From Chelydra serpentina (taxonomy: Eukaryota; Chordata; Testudines; Chelydridae), in the NCBI GenBank assembly GCA_037349315.1, contig JBAIAC010000024.1, forward strand, positions 34,335,501-34,399,500: a DNA stretch of 64,000 nucleotides. The letters run 5' to 3'. The position numbers and the translations under genes were made by a program. This document shows, in pieces, positions 31,655 through 43,500 of the stretch. The number at the start of each line of letters is the position of its first letter. The stretch's first letter is position 1. The notes beneath the pieces are model-generated. The model was given only the letters and a program-made list of their open reading frames with translations. It was not told where the DNA came from and did not search any database.

Positions 31655-34435
31655 ACTGGGCTTTATTCTTTAAGAGACTGGTGTGCAACCAATATAATTC
31701 TATTGAATTCAGTGGGTTGTCTCCTGATTTCAGCCAATGAAAATGAAAGGAATATGAATATCTGGTGCTTAGCTGTAGTATTACCAAACTTAGTAATCTA
31801 AGTAATTAATAGTACTTAGTCTGTGATATTAATGATAAAAGTCATAAATGGACAATACTGGACAACCACATTAAACTGTCCATTCTTTGCCTCTGTATAG
31901 TTCTCACTATTTTGTGATATTGGTCACAGTAAACGCTGGTTAAATAAATACACAATTGTGTAATTTGTGAATAGTTTAGAGAATAAAAGTGAGAAGTTCA
32001 GTTTCCTGCTAGTTGTGGTATGATGACATTTGTTGTTCACGAGTATTTAGATTATTTCAGGTATTCATTAATCTTTTGCAAATGTTAGCATGAATGATGT
32101 GTTATTCATTGTTCCATTATTTAAAGAGATTCAGTCATCCCATCAGAGAGCAGAAACAATCCTGTGTAATATAGGTGACATGAACTGCATTACAAATATA
32201 GAACAGTGAAGACTGAAGTGAATTCTTTGAGAATGACTGATGGGCTAAAAGTTGTTCTCAGTATATTTGGTGAATACTTACCAATATTGAATACATTAGC
32301 CAAAAAAAGAGTCAGGATTGGTTTGCAGAGAATGTTACTTGCTACAAATAATTTGTTCTGCTCCACTGACATTAATGTTATGCATTAGCTGCTGCCATTT
32401 ATTTTTGCTCTTTAGTACTATGAAAAGCTTAAGAAAAGTGACTCCCGTGTTAGCTGTTTTTCTGACCACCCACACTCTACAGGATAGTGCGGAACTGAGA
32501 GCATGGCAGGGATTGACAGATCTCTGAAGTCACCATTCTTTCAAGCAGTTTTAAATTTCAAACAAACAGCTGGGTGCATAAAGGAAGTAAACAGTAGCTA
32601 GACAACTGTTACACAGCTGACCAAAGCTCCAAAAGTACAATATGTTTTGAAGCTAGGGGAAGGTTTAAGCAAAGTACTATTGGGAAAGTTTCCATACACT
32701 GTAACACAAGTGCAGATAATCTAAAGACATTATTTCATAAGTAGCTACATGTGTTACATATTTGCAGGCCATACAACTGCCTGAATGTTTGCAGTAAGTT
32801 TAAGCATTCCACAATCAGTGTTACATCTAAAAGGACTTGGGCTGGAGAGAAAGAGATTGGACTCTCACCTCCACTGAGCTTTATAATTTATTTAAGATCC
32901 TAATCATTCTCTTGCTAAGACAAAACTCCCACTGGAAGTGGTGGGAATTTTGCCCAAGTAAGACTATTAGGACTGAGCCCTAACTTTTATACAAATCCTG
33001 GCCTGCCTTAGACACCTTCGGAAGACTTAAAACAGTTTAGCTATGAAATGGAGGCCATAACCAGCAGAGTTCCTAGACAGAGGGATTCTGCACATCCCTG
33101 AGCATTGTGGAGATCTCAGTGATGGATCTCTACAGCCCCTTACTGTGCACCCACACACTACTGATCTACGAGGCCAACACCCCATATGGAAGGGGAGCAG
33201 CAGGCTGCATCTGCTTTCCCCCTAATGCTCTGTTTGAATAGCTGCAACCCAGCTGCATAGGCAGCCTGGCTGATTGGAGCAGAGGTGCTCAGCCTCAAGC
33301 ACTCTAATGTGTGTGTGTGCGCACGTGCAAGATAGTGCTTTTTGTGAGCTGTGCTCCATTCCCCAGGGTTTGCCCTCGCTTATGGTGTATTTGATTTCGG
33401 CTAAAATGAAACAACTCCACTACAACTAAGGCTTGAGTCTCACAGCGCGCTGCTAAATATTCCCAGCACAGTTGGCATTGTGGAGTTTTAAGTCCTGCAC
33501 TATTCTTAGATGGAGCTGCAGCAGCTGGAAAATGCTCGGTTGCAATCAACACATCCCACAACATGCTCAGGGGCTGCTATCTTAAAGATTCTTGCCGGCT
33601 CTCCTGGTTTTATTTATTTCAGTTATATAAAAAGCACTTGTCCCTGCTCTAGGCACTTGAACAATTTCTATTAAAAAAAACCAATATTCATATCAAAACA
33701 GAAACTTGTTTTAAACTAAAGTTTCAGCTGAAGTGGGACATTTAAATACAACATAGAAACCATTTGTTAGTTTCTTTCGATGAATTTCCATTTTCAGAAA
33801 TATATAAATGCTTTTCCAGGTATTTATGGCCCATGAATTGCTATATTGTCAAGGAATATATGGTAAACCATGGAAATGATTCAAAAAAATTGAATCTATT
33901 TGGTCAGTTTATTGAATAACCCTAAAACAATATGGACAAGATGCAGTTAGTACAATCGCTTTTTGAGGTTGATTAATCTGTGTAATAGCAGGTATGTCGG
34001 ATATAGATCCAACACAGATATATACAGTAGATATTCTCCAGGATGTGCTATGGTAAGCAAATATTCCTAGGACAATTATGCAGAGAAGTTAATCTGCAAT
34101 GTAACATTTATATATCATCTTTTATCAACTGCGACAAAGCATTTTACTATAAAATATGATCAAGATCATCAAAGTTTTAAAATAATCAAAAAGGCAATGG
34201 CAAACAGCTGTTTCTTTAGTTTGATTTAAAGCTATAACATATTAGGGTTATGAATAGAAACAGGAAGGGAGTTCCACCAACAGAAACAATCACTCAGAGC
34301 TCTTCCTCCCAAAGATTCAGGGTGTGGGCTTGCTTGGGCAAACAAGAAAAGCAGGATTTTTTCAAGGGAGCTCAACATGCTGGGTACCAAACACTTGAAA
34401 GTCTGGACCTGAGCTTTGGAAAAGTCTGACACCAA
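31655..34435. other. Unassigned intergenic DNA
   Basis: About 2.8 kb of ordinary AT-rich sequence. No gene, RNA or clear repeat is supported. Confidence 0.4.
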
Positions 34436-34507
34436 GGGTGAAATCCTAACCCCATTGTCATCAATAGGAGTTTTTCCATTGACTTCAGTGGAGCCAGGAC
34501 TTCACCC
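34436..34507. repeat. Palindromic MITE-like repeat
   Basis: GGGTGAAATCCTAACCCCAT and, inverted, AGCCAGGACTTCACCC form an imperfect foldback around a central TCCATTGACTTCAGTGG-like segment. It is a member of the short palindromic families seen across the window. Confidence 0.65.
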
Positions 34508-35433
34508 TTATTACCTAAGAAGGAGATAGAGAGAGAGATTTAAATTACTACGTAATTTGATGGAAAGCCAATATAGAGTAATATGTTAAATCTACTGGGT
34601 ACCTTTGAGAATACAAACTGCTGTAGTGTAATTGTAAAATATAACAGGGAACATCTGCAAACAAGTTAACAGTAGCTAAAGGAAGTCAGAGCAAATCTCC
34701 CAGCCTGATGATACCATGGGTATGGTTGGAAAACATTCCATTTTCAAAATATGTAATATTACAAGTCACTAATAATGTTCATAAACTCTTTAGTCACCAT
34801 CAGTAACTACCCATGTTCTAAGGGTGATATTTAAAGAGCCATGTGTTCCTAGTTCTTCTAATTATTTTAAAGCTTGCTCATATTTGGGACCATTTCTTAA
34901 TATGGAATCCTTTCATGAACCGCTGCCCCTCCCAATCCTGCTCACAGTTTGTAGTCCTTGTGGATACAAGTGTTTTCTGAAGGCAGTATCAAGATCCAAT
35001 GAAAATAAACTCCCTTTAATGTGCTGGGTGTTGCTTATTGGTAACTTCCTCCCATTTTGTATTGTCCCTGTGTTATTTGTTTCTATTCCCTGCATTTAAG
35101 ATTTTATGTTTCTGTAACTGAATCTTCTCTCATTGCCTACATCTGCCAGTGCACCAAATCTCCAATTCATTTGCAGGTTGTTCTGGCCTACTTGTAAAAC
35201 ATCTGTTCAGTGGTGTACTTGTTGGTCAGAAAGAGCCTCTATAAACCACCCAAAAAAAGTTCTAGATGGGGTAAAATGAGCAGGGCATATTTCTGGATGA
35301 AAACTGACCCATGCCACAACATTCTGAAAGCACAGCTGGATAAAGCAGCTCGAAGTGCATTTCAGAATACCAGTGAAATTGGCCCTTCACCTTGAAAGAC
35401 ATTTTGGGTAGCCTAAGGGTGTAGCTGCTGGAT
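34508..35433. other. Unassigned intergenic DNA
   Basis: No supported gene or repeat before the perfect palindrome. Confidence 0.4.
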
Positions 35434-35519
35434 TTCATTCCTCAATGTTGTGAAAGCATATGCATAGCTGATATATATATATCAGCTATGCATATGCTTT
35501 CACAACATTGAGGAATGAA
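35434..35519. repeat. 86-bp perfect palindrome
   Basis: The 43-base left arm (starting TTCATTCCTCAATGTTGTG) is the exact reverse complement of the right arm (ending AACATTGAGGAATGAA). I checked it base by base from the centre between 35476 and 35477; no mismatch was found and there is no spacer beyond the central AT run. It adjoins an AT microsatellite. Either a recent template-switch or foldback duplication at the AT tract, or a hairpin artefact of sequencing or assembly. Confidence 0.92.
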
Positions 35520-35560
35520 TATATATATATATATATATATAATAAATAAATAAAATATAA
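35518..35560. repeat. AT-rich microsatellite next to the SINE tail
   Basis: A (TA)n run followed by AATAAATAAATAAAAT. On the - strand it directly follows the 3' end of the SINE, as tail repeats of CR1-mobilised SINEs often do. Confidence 0.8.
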
Positions 35561-35563
35561 ATG

Positions 35564-35752
35564 GAGATATGCCAATCTCCTAGAATTGGAATGACCTTGA
35601 AAGGTCATCGAGTCCAGTCCCCTACCTTCACTAGCAGGACCAAGTACTGTCCCCTGACAGATTTTTTGCCCCAGATCCCTAAATGGCCCCCTCAAGGATT
35701 GAACTCACAACCCTGGGTTTAGCAGGCCAATGCTCAAACCATCTCCCCTAGC
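35564..35752 (-). mobile_element. tRNA-derived SINE with CR1-like tail (turtle Cry/Pol III SINE type)
   Basis: On the - strand the head contains a B box (GGGTTGTGAGTTCAATCC) and part of a tRNA-like A box that appears to have lost about 8 bases. A body follows ('GGGGCCATTTAGGGATCTGG', then 'GTACTTGGTCCTGCTAGTG'), and then a tail, 'CTCGATGACCTTTCAAGGTC' and 'ATTCCAATTCTAGGAG', similar to the CR1 LINE 3' end. Turtle Pol III SINEs are known to share tails with CR1 LINEs. The head matches the two tRNA-like modules in the Harbinger element. Confidence 0.78.
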
Positions 35753-35760
35753 ACTGTTTG

Positions 35761-38062
35761 TTTAGATAAATGCCCAAAAGTTTTTTATGCTTATCTAAGC
35801 TTCTTTTGTTTATCATAAATTCACCATGACTTCCAACATTGTTTTTTTCCTGTCAGTCTCCCATGAGAATGGTCTTACTTGTTGTATGTTATCATCTTTA
35901 AAGAACTAAATTGCTTGGATCCTCGCTATGCAAGAGACCACCTCCTCCTCAATGGTATTACGGCATTCAAGGTCAGCTGAGCCACTCCAGCCAGAAGCCT
36001 TCTGGTTTAATTAACAAAAGGTTATGACAAGGCATTCTCAGTGAGAGAGGCCCTCAACTCTATTTCCCCCTCCCCGACAAAAAGACAAACTTAAAGCTAC
36101 ATATAGACAAACGCATGGTGAAGGCAAGTTTACTCTCTTAAAAACAATAACAGCACTTAGCAGGAAAGAGAGACTAGACCCTCAGCTGGTGTAAGTTGGA
36201 CTCACTCTATTGGCTTTTAAAAACAACAGAGATGTTAATAGGAGCTTGCCAGTTTACACTTACTGCGAATCTGGTCCTATAGCTGTAGTAAAACTTCTAT
36301 TCCCTAACAAACAAAGGGGTTAATACCTGTTGACTAAGAGGAGTTGCTTATAACCTCAATAATACAGAATTCTCTTTTGATTTAGTTTAGTGTTTCCCTT
36401 CAGACTACAATTTCAGTTTTCAGGGCCCATTTCTATTTTCACTTATGCTGGATTACACAGTTTAACACTATTTTTACAATTACCATTAAAAGCCATAAGC
36501 AAGTATATGGAAAAGTGGTGAAGGGACAGCTGGTGCAATTCTGATGTGGCATGATTTTTCTGTGCTGCTCTTTAGAATTTGCTTTTAGGAGCACAAATCT
36601 CAGAAACAAGATCCATATTCATTTCCAGCTGTGAATGTGTTTCTTCAGGCCCACTTGTGAACTTTTATCACAATGTTCTGTTCCCCTAAATTCCCACCCA
36701 CTTCATTTCATGACTATATAATGCAATTGTTTCACCATTTGCCTTGGATACACATTAGGCAATCTGACTCCTACATTTGGAATCCATGGCAAAATGGAAA
36801 CAAATGAATAAAGGGGATAAACACAAAAGAATGTGATTTGCATGACAGATCAAGTGGCACAACCACCCTTCTCTAAGCAACTCAAAATATCAGTCTATCC
36901 AAAGCAGAAATATACATTACATGACCACCCACAATAGAAAAGATAGGTTAAATACACTTTTCCACTAGAAGATTTTTTTTCCCCTTTAATTTATGGACTA
37001 GGTAAAATATTTCCAAAGGAAACTATTTTATCTGTCTGCTTTCAGGAATCTTGCAGACTGAAAGCACAGCTGTTTGGATCCACTGATTTGACAATATGTA
37101 ATGTCTTGGTTGCTGCACTGTTACTGGCAAAGCAGGCTTAAGGGCAGACAAAGTGACAGCTGGCCCATTTCTTCTTTTGCCATGTAAATCCAGTTTAGAA
37201 TAGGATTAACATAACTGGAAAATAACCTAGTGGCTGAACAAAAATTCTACCTAGCAACAGGTTAATTGAGACACACACTTTAAATATTTTCATAATAATG
37301 GGCACTTACAGAGTCCAGTAGCATTACTCATACTTGCCTTTCCTTTTTAGAGTAACCTTGAACTCTGCAACATAGTTACATAGATGAGGGAAAGAAAACA
37401 TTAAATCTTAGCTAGTACATCTCCTTATGGTCACTTAACTGGTAATAAAGTACTCTTTAATAAATCCCACTTGTAGATTAAGTGATTTAGGAATTTACTT
37501 CCTGTTGAAAGTCAATTAAACTTAGGCACTTTAAGAAAATGTTATCATACATCGATAGCTCCTACTATAGTTGAAGTTTGAATGATACTGGTAGACACCA
37601 AATGAAGTCTCATTTGGCTCCTTTCAGCTAGAGGTGTGGTAGATAGAGAACACCTGATTCTGTTCCCACACACCTTGGGCAGTCATTTACATCAGTGCTA
37701 AGTATAAAATGCTCCCAAATCCAAGCGACAGGATTTTACACCCACTATGCAAAGGACTTCACAAAGGTGCAGATAAAGGGAGAATCAGGGCCAATAGCTT
37801 GGATAGAATGGGGGCTTCTCAGAGCTACTCCTTCTCCAGAAAAAGATTGCTTATAGATTTAGAACATTAAAATATTTGTCTCAAGCTTACTACACACACA
37901 TAATGGAAATACAGATCATAAGTTAGGCTAGTTTTCCTGGGGGTTGTCACTTGGCCACCTCAAACTACATCCAGCTGAATCACTGCAAACAAATTGTCTG
38001 CCCAGATGTAATTACAATTTTGGGGCTTGGTCTTGAAAAACTATCTCATCAATAGCTCCACT
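35761..38062. other. Intergenic DNA with decayed palindromic repeats
   Basis: No gene is supported. A half-palindrome of MITE type lies at 37713-37792 (ACAGGATTTTACACCCACTA ... GAGAATCAGGGCC). Another decayed one lies at 36174-36280 (GACCCTCAGCTGGTGTAAG). Confidence 0.4.
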
Positions 38063-38217
38063 GGGCCTAGTTCTCCAATGCCTTGCACCCTGTGTTGTCA
38101 TTTACACCTCTCCAGAGTAAGTGTTACCAAACCAGTTCAGAATGGTAGCATTTTGTACCCCCTTTTCATAGGTGTGAATGATTACAAAAGGTGCAAGATA
38201 ATGGAAATTAAGGGGCC
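38063..38217. repeat. Palindromic MITE (GGGCC-ended)
   Basis: The left arm (GGGCCTAGTTCTCCAATGCC, TTGCACCCTGTGTTGTCATT, TACACC) is matched in inverse by the right arm (GGTGTGAATGATTACAAAAG, GTGCAAGATAATGGAA, GGGGCC). It is about 155 bp, with many substitutions. Confidence 0.7.
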
Positions 38218-40466
38218 ATTTGGACTCAAGTTTGAACCCATACTGGTTTTATATCCATGGAATTCCACTGATGACAGAGAGCAGAATTTGGCCCCAAACC
38301 TTCTTCTTTATCTTGGTCATTAGCATTCATCTCCTTTAGGAATGGGTAAGGTTCTAAAGCTCAGGTAAGCATCCAAAACTTAAGACAATTCCTATAGATT
38401 CATTAGGCCAGAAGGGATCTCTGATCATCTGTAGATTTTAATAAGGATGAAACAAGTAGGAGTCTATGAAAAAGTAATAGGTTCGATAGAAGTATAACAT
38501 GTTACAGAAAACGATTGTCTCACTATAGGATTCTATAACAGTGATATTATTACATTCTATGGGGGTATTTAAGTTGTTTTCTTTTAAATCTGTAAGGGAA
38601 TGTTTATCTGGACATATCCAAACTTCCATGGCCTGCCACACTTGTACAATCAGGCTCTTCTGATAGCTCAGTACTTTGGACTTTGAACAGCAAACTTCCC
38701 CTTTTTTTGTGGTATTTTTAATTTTAGGTGATGACCCAAATGAGGAAGAGCAGAACATGTTGATAGTGAAACAAAATTAAAATTAGTTCTCTCATCACAC
38801 AATGAACATGGGTTCATTTCAAATTTTGAACAAGAGTTCAAGGATCTTGAAGACATTACTGCATTCCTAATCTCTGCCTGAAGGGAAGCGTACTGCTTAG
38901 ATGCATGGGCAAATGATAGCATAGCATAAATATGGGATATGCAATTAAGTATTGAATCATATCAGGAGCTGTAGGGGGAAGATTCTCTCACTGGATAGAT
39001 CACTTGTAAGTTGTCAATTCTGTTGCATCTCAGCATTTGTCAGTAGGTGATCTATACCCATTATGGTGATGTACTGCTAGTTATGTAGGTGGGCAGCTTT
39101 TGGACCCAGCCAGGGGAATAAAAAGTGTTAAGTCAGGAGCCTGAGGCAAAGGCGGTAGGATTGGAAGTGGCTTGGATCTTGCATGTGGTTCAGGAGCAAA
39201 ATCCAGGTGATAAGCTATAAGTAGGTACTGGTGCTGACTCAGAATGGAACATGGGGTGAGGGAAAGATAGTGAAATACCAAGGTACTTGCTGGAGGTTTT
39301 TACATCTGTAAAGAGAGAGGATCAGTGGCACTGGTGCTCTGCCTTGCCTATGGCTATCAGCCCTGGCACGGGGGGCATAAAAACATACACACCTACCATT
39401 CATGAAATGAGAGGTCAGAGCAACAGGCAAATAGTGTCATCTGTCTCTCCTCAGCATTGGTGAAAGTCATTTCCTTGCACCAACTCATTACATGTGAAGT
39501 AATCCCATGATTTGAATCACAATGTATTTAGTGTCTGTGCATTAAGTGTAAAAAGAGTGGAGACACCGACAGAGCCTTGCATACACCATATTTGCAGAGA
39601 TTGCAGTTACACTGCTGAGGTCTGAAGCATTCCATCTTATGTTTACCCCGTTTCAGCTTTTACGCATGTGCTCGGGTTATTTCAGTGAGTGGATTTTATT
39701 TGAGACAGTTCCACCCATTTTGCAGGTTTCCTAGTCTGATTTTAGAAGGCTCGCTCCTATGTAACCAGAAAGGTGAAAACGTACGCCATCCCTTGTTAAG
39801 CAGCATAATACCAAGTTCCAAAGCACATGACAGATATACTCATCTCATTCCAGTTAGCTGAATAGCCACCCAATATAAGAGCTCTGTTAGAACACAAGCA
39901 CTAGAATGCTAAAAGGCACAGTAACGTTCAAGTAGAGAGCTTGACCCTGTAATCCTTATCCAGGTTGTTGAAGCCTGACGGTCTGACTCCTTTACTATGT
40001 ACAATTATTGGTGCTTTCAAGTCTACAGCATATTGCTTTAAACTTTTTCATTAAAGACATACATATAAGGAAAAGTGAATTGTGGCTTGTGTCTGAGTGC
40101 ATTTGTACCATGATCCTGGAAATTGTGCTTTGGGCATGAAATAGTTAAAGAAACTATGGCCAGCTAACTGCGCACATTAAAACAAAGAGTTGGCAGCTTC
40201 TGAAGGAAAAGGGCTTGTGCTCCACTGTTCAAACTTGTCAGTCAGCTCATGCCAGCACTCTCCACGGCTGCCTCCCCACCGCACCCTCATTACATGTGTC
40301 TGCCTGGGCTGATCTGCTCATCTGTTCAGAGACTCGCCGGATAAGTCAGGCATTCTCCCTTCTCTCTACTGTGGAATTGGATCACAAACCACCCAGCTTT
40401 TCTTGAAACCCTCACAGGTGGCTGAGCTCTTTGCCTATGGTATCTTTTCTTCTCCCTTCACCGCTT
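38218..40466. other. Intergenic DNA upstream of PALMD
   Basis: No coding exon is seen. It should contain the PALMD promoter and possibly a noncoding first exon, but I cannot place either with confidence. The stretch 40190-40460 is less AT-rich than its surroundings and could be 5' UTR. Confidence 0.35.
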
Positions 40467-40486
40467 GTCTGTTTTTAATTTCCAGA
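40467..40486 (+). promoter_or_regulatory. Splice-acceptor-like tract directly before the PALMD start codon
   Basis: A pyrimidine-rich stretch ending TTTTTAATTTCCAG precedes the base before ATG. It has the form of a good 3' splice site, which would make the ATG exon an internal exon with an upstream noncoding exon. It could instead be chance sequence in a continuous 5' UTR. Confidence 0.4.
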
Positions 40487-40531
40487 ATGGAAGAAGCTGA
40501 ACTGCTGAAGGAAAGATTCCAGGCCATAACA
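40487..40531 (+). CDS. PALMD: Palmdelphin, coding exon with the start codon
   Basis: It encodes MEEAELLKERFQAIT (15 codons) and ends at a consensus donor, ACA|GTAAGT, in phase 0. The start matches the conserved N-terminus of paralemmin-family proteins. The MEEAEL...QAIT form fits palmdelphin better than paralemmin-1 or -2, which have different residues here. The ATG context (AGAATGG) has G at +4. Palmdelphin is a cytosolic and membrane-associated coiled-coil protein of the paralemmin family that lacks their C-terminal lipid anchor; it is linked to cell shape and the cytoskeleton. The other exons follow on the same strand. Confidence 0.88.
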
Positions 40532-43500
40532 GTAAGTGCTGACAGTTATAACTCATGAGGCTAGGCTTAGAAAAAGCAATGCATTAATACAATACTGTAT
40601 GTTTTCTGAAGAATCATTTGTTCCATAAAGGAACAAGAAAAAGGGTCTATTTCTGCTTGAAATGGTTACTTTTCCTTTATTTTGCTTTGTAAGTTATATG
40701 CTGTGATACAGTAAATTTGCCAGTACTTGTTTTATGATGGTTTAATAGGTTTGAAGACTAAATCCAGTGCACTGAAGTCATTATTACACCTCAGATCATA
40801 CATACATAATGCTATCTTCATACCAGAGTGTGTGTGTTTGAAGGACGCTAGGTGAAAAAGCAGGTCTTCTTGAGCTAGAAGCTAGTGCAACTGATACTTT
40901 TTGCCTGTGAAATATGGTAATTTAACACGGCAGGATTGCTAATTCTGCAACTATTAAAGCTTAAATTGTAAAAATCAGAAGGAAGAGCATGGACTGACTG
41001 AATTCCAAGCTATCAGCTTTCTGTAGAATAACAGATTGAGGGATATTTATAAAGAATGTAATGTACGCCAAAAACTGTAGAAGATACCTTCATTCCTGCT
41101 CTAAACAGAATTCTGCTTTGAAAGTCTGAATGTTTATGTATATGGGGAACTTTTAGATCTCTTTAAAACAAGGAGCATAGATGGCTGAAGTTGATGTAAC
41201 AACAAAAAAAGTGTCAAGGACCCTGATTTAACCCCCAACAACATCAATTAGATTAGAGAAGGGTTAAATTGGGGCAGAATTCAGCTCTGGGTGAGACAAA
41301 AAGAAAAGAAAATCCATCGTAGGATAGTTCAGGTTTGATTAATTACAGGCAACCTTTAAGCCAATGCCTTTATTTTCAAAGCCCTCTCCCCCATACACAC
41401 ACACACACTCTATATGGTGGGTTAGCATTACATATCTTGCAATTAGCTGTCAAAGATAGATTATATTGCCTGGATAAATAGCCAATGGCATTAAAAAACC
41501 CTACCAGCACTAAGAACATCATGGATAAACATGAAGGATCCTCGATGGAAATAATGATAAAGAGTTGAACTGGAGTTTGTTTTTACTTGTTGCATCTTAA
41601 AACACCACCCATCTACTAGACACTAGGTGGAAGCACAGCTAACAGCATATTCATTTAAGGGCTGATCCATTCCCCCCTAAGATCTTTGGATGTGTTTTCA
41701 TTAACTTTAATGGGATCTAGACCAGGCTCAAGCTGGAACCTGGTTTCAGCACACAGCCTCAAAGCTGAGAAGTTTTTTAGAGGGCTAGCAGATGGAATAG
41801 CTGGAAGGGGTTAAACTTTTCTCTCCATAGAAACACTTGCGAAGCAGTTTTTAAAGACTTGTGACCACTTCCTATACCCGCTACTGCCTGTTGTAAGACA
41901 TGAGGAGTCAGGCTTGGGATTTTAGCCAAGTTCTTATTTATTGCACTTGCTGCCTGAAGCATATACTTGCCCCTAACTGTAGAATCTGTAATATTTGCCG
42001 TAGCAAAAACTGATACTGAGACAACAACCAGGGCTAAGTCCTCTCTTCCATGGGAAAAGCAGTAGTGGAAGTACTTGGGAATAGTTCTAGATCATGGTGT
42101 TTCCTTGGCCTCATCCCATTAGGGTGACATTTCCCTCCCTGCAGAAGAAATGAGGGTGTATCCTCAAAATGGTATTGTCTACTTGGCTGAACAACAGGCA
42201 CTCCCGGGAATCCTTGTGAAAGCAAAGGTGCACAGGCTGGCTGGTTAGCTGTTCTGATAGCCCTAACAATACAGACCCTCTGCTGTGGGACCTAACAGAC
42301 AGGAGAAGAAGCTGAAACCGCTGGGAATGAAAGACTATGGGTTCATTAGAATTTCTGTGTCAGATCATGTTGATAGGGTCTGTATTTTCTTATGCAGTAT
42401 ACTTCTCCATCTCTGGTGGTGGAGGGGACCATGGAGAGTGGCTAAATGTTGGCTCCACCCTCCCAGAGATGCACATTCACAAGCAGTGGAACCGCAAAAT
42501 CATATACAGTTAGCCTGGGTTATAGGCTTAAGGTGACCCTGAGTATTTAGTTAGGCAAGACTCCCATAGACTATAATGCGAGTCAAAAATTAAGGCACTG
42601 GGCCATGTTCCACTTTGGTATATGGATGAGAGAAAGGGGTGTAGGTGCCTCTTCACCCTCACACAAATAGGGCAGCTCTCTCTCTCTCCATTATGAAGAG
42701 CGTTAAGAGGCTTCTTGCCTGTAAGCCTCATCTTCAAGGGGGAGTGTCCATACCCAGCTGACTAACACTTAACATTCATGCAGTTATTTAAAATGTTCAA
42801 AGCACTGCGCAGACCCTGTACAGACAGCAGTAAGATCTAGACAAGTCACAGCAACGTGCACCTTAGGGAATGCCCCAACCTGCCTTAAATCCTTTCACGA
42901 CTAGAAGCCTGCACCTGTACTCAGCCTGTGTGTGGAATTTGGCCCACTGTGTTCAGCAATCAATTTCAGCTGAACAGGTGTCCATACAGCACCAAAAATC
43001 TGTTTTACTTTAATTAGTTAATGGGTAGTTACTTAGGAAGGTGTTGGCAAAAGCCACAGATATTATGAAGGATGCAAGTACAAAATCTGAAGATGAAGCA
43101 GAGCATGGGAAGAAACATGGGGATAAAGTAAAACAAATGGGCCTTTGCATTCTACTTTTATCCCTTTATGATTGCCTTTTTGTACAGTATTCTTATAGAT
43201 CACTCTTCTGTGTTAGTTTGGATACAGTACAGAAAAATGTTTCAAGGGGAAATGATTGTTATCACAGGATTTTTGTCATTTTGAAAGTGTATTTGCTGCC
43301 TGATTGGTTAAGAATTTTTTTTTTTAGTGAGTATGTGTACTCCCAGGGCATCTTTCATAATTTATTATTTGTACCAAAGTTAGCAATGGTATATTTTAGC
43401 ATAAACTTAAGATGGGTGCATTCTCTGGCTTAAAATGTGACTATCAAGAAAATGAGTTCCCTTAGAAAGTGGACCAGTTTGTAAATGTGTGTAGTCCGTC

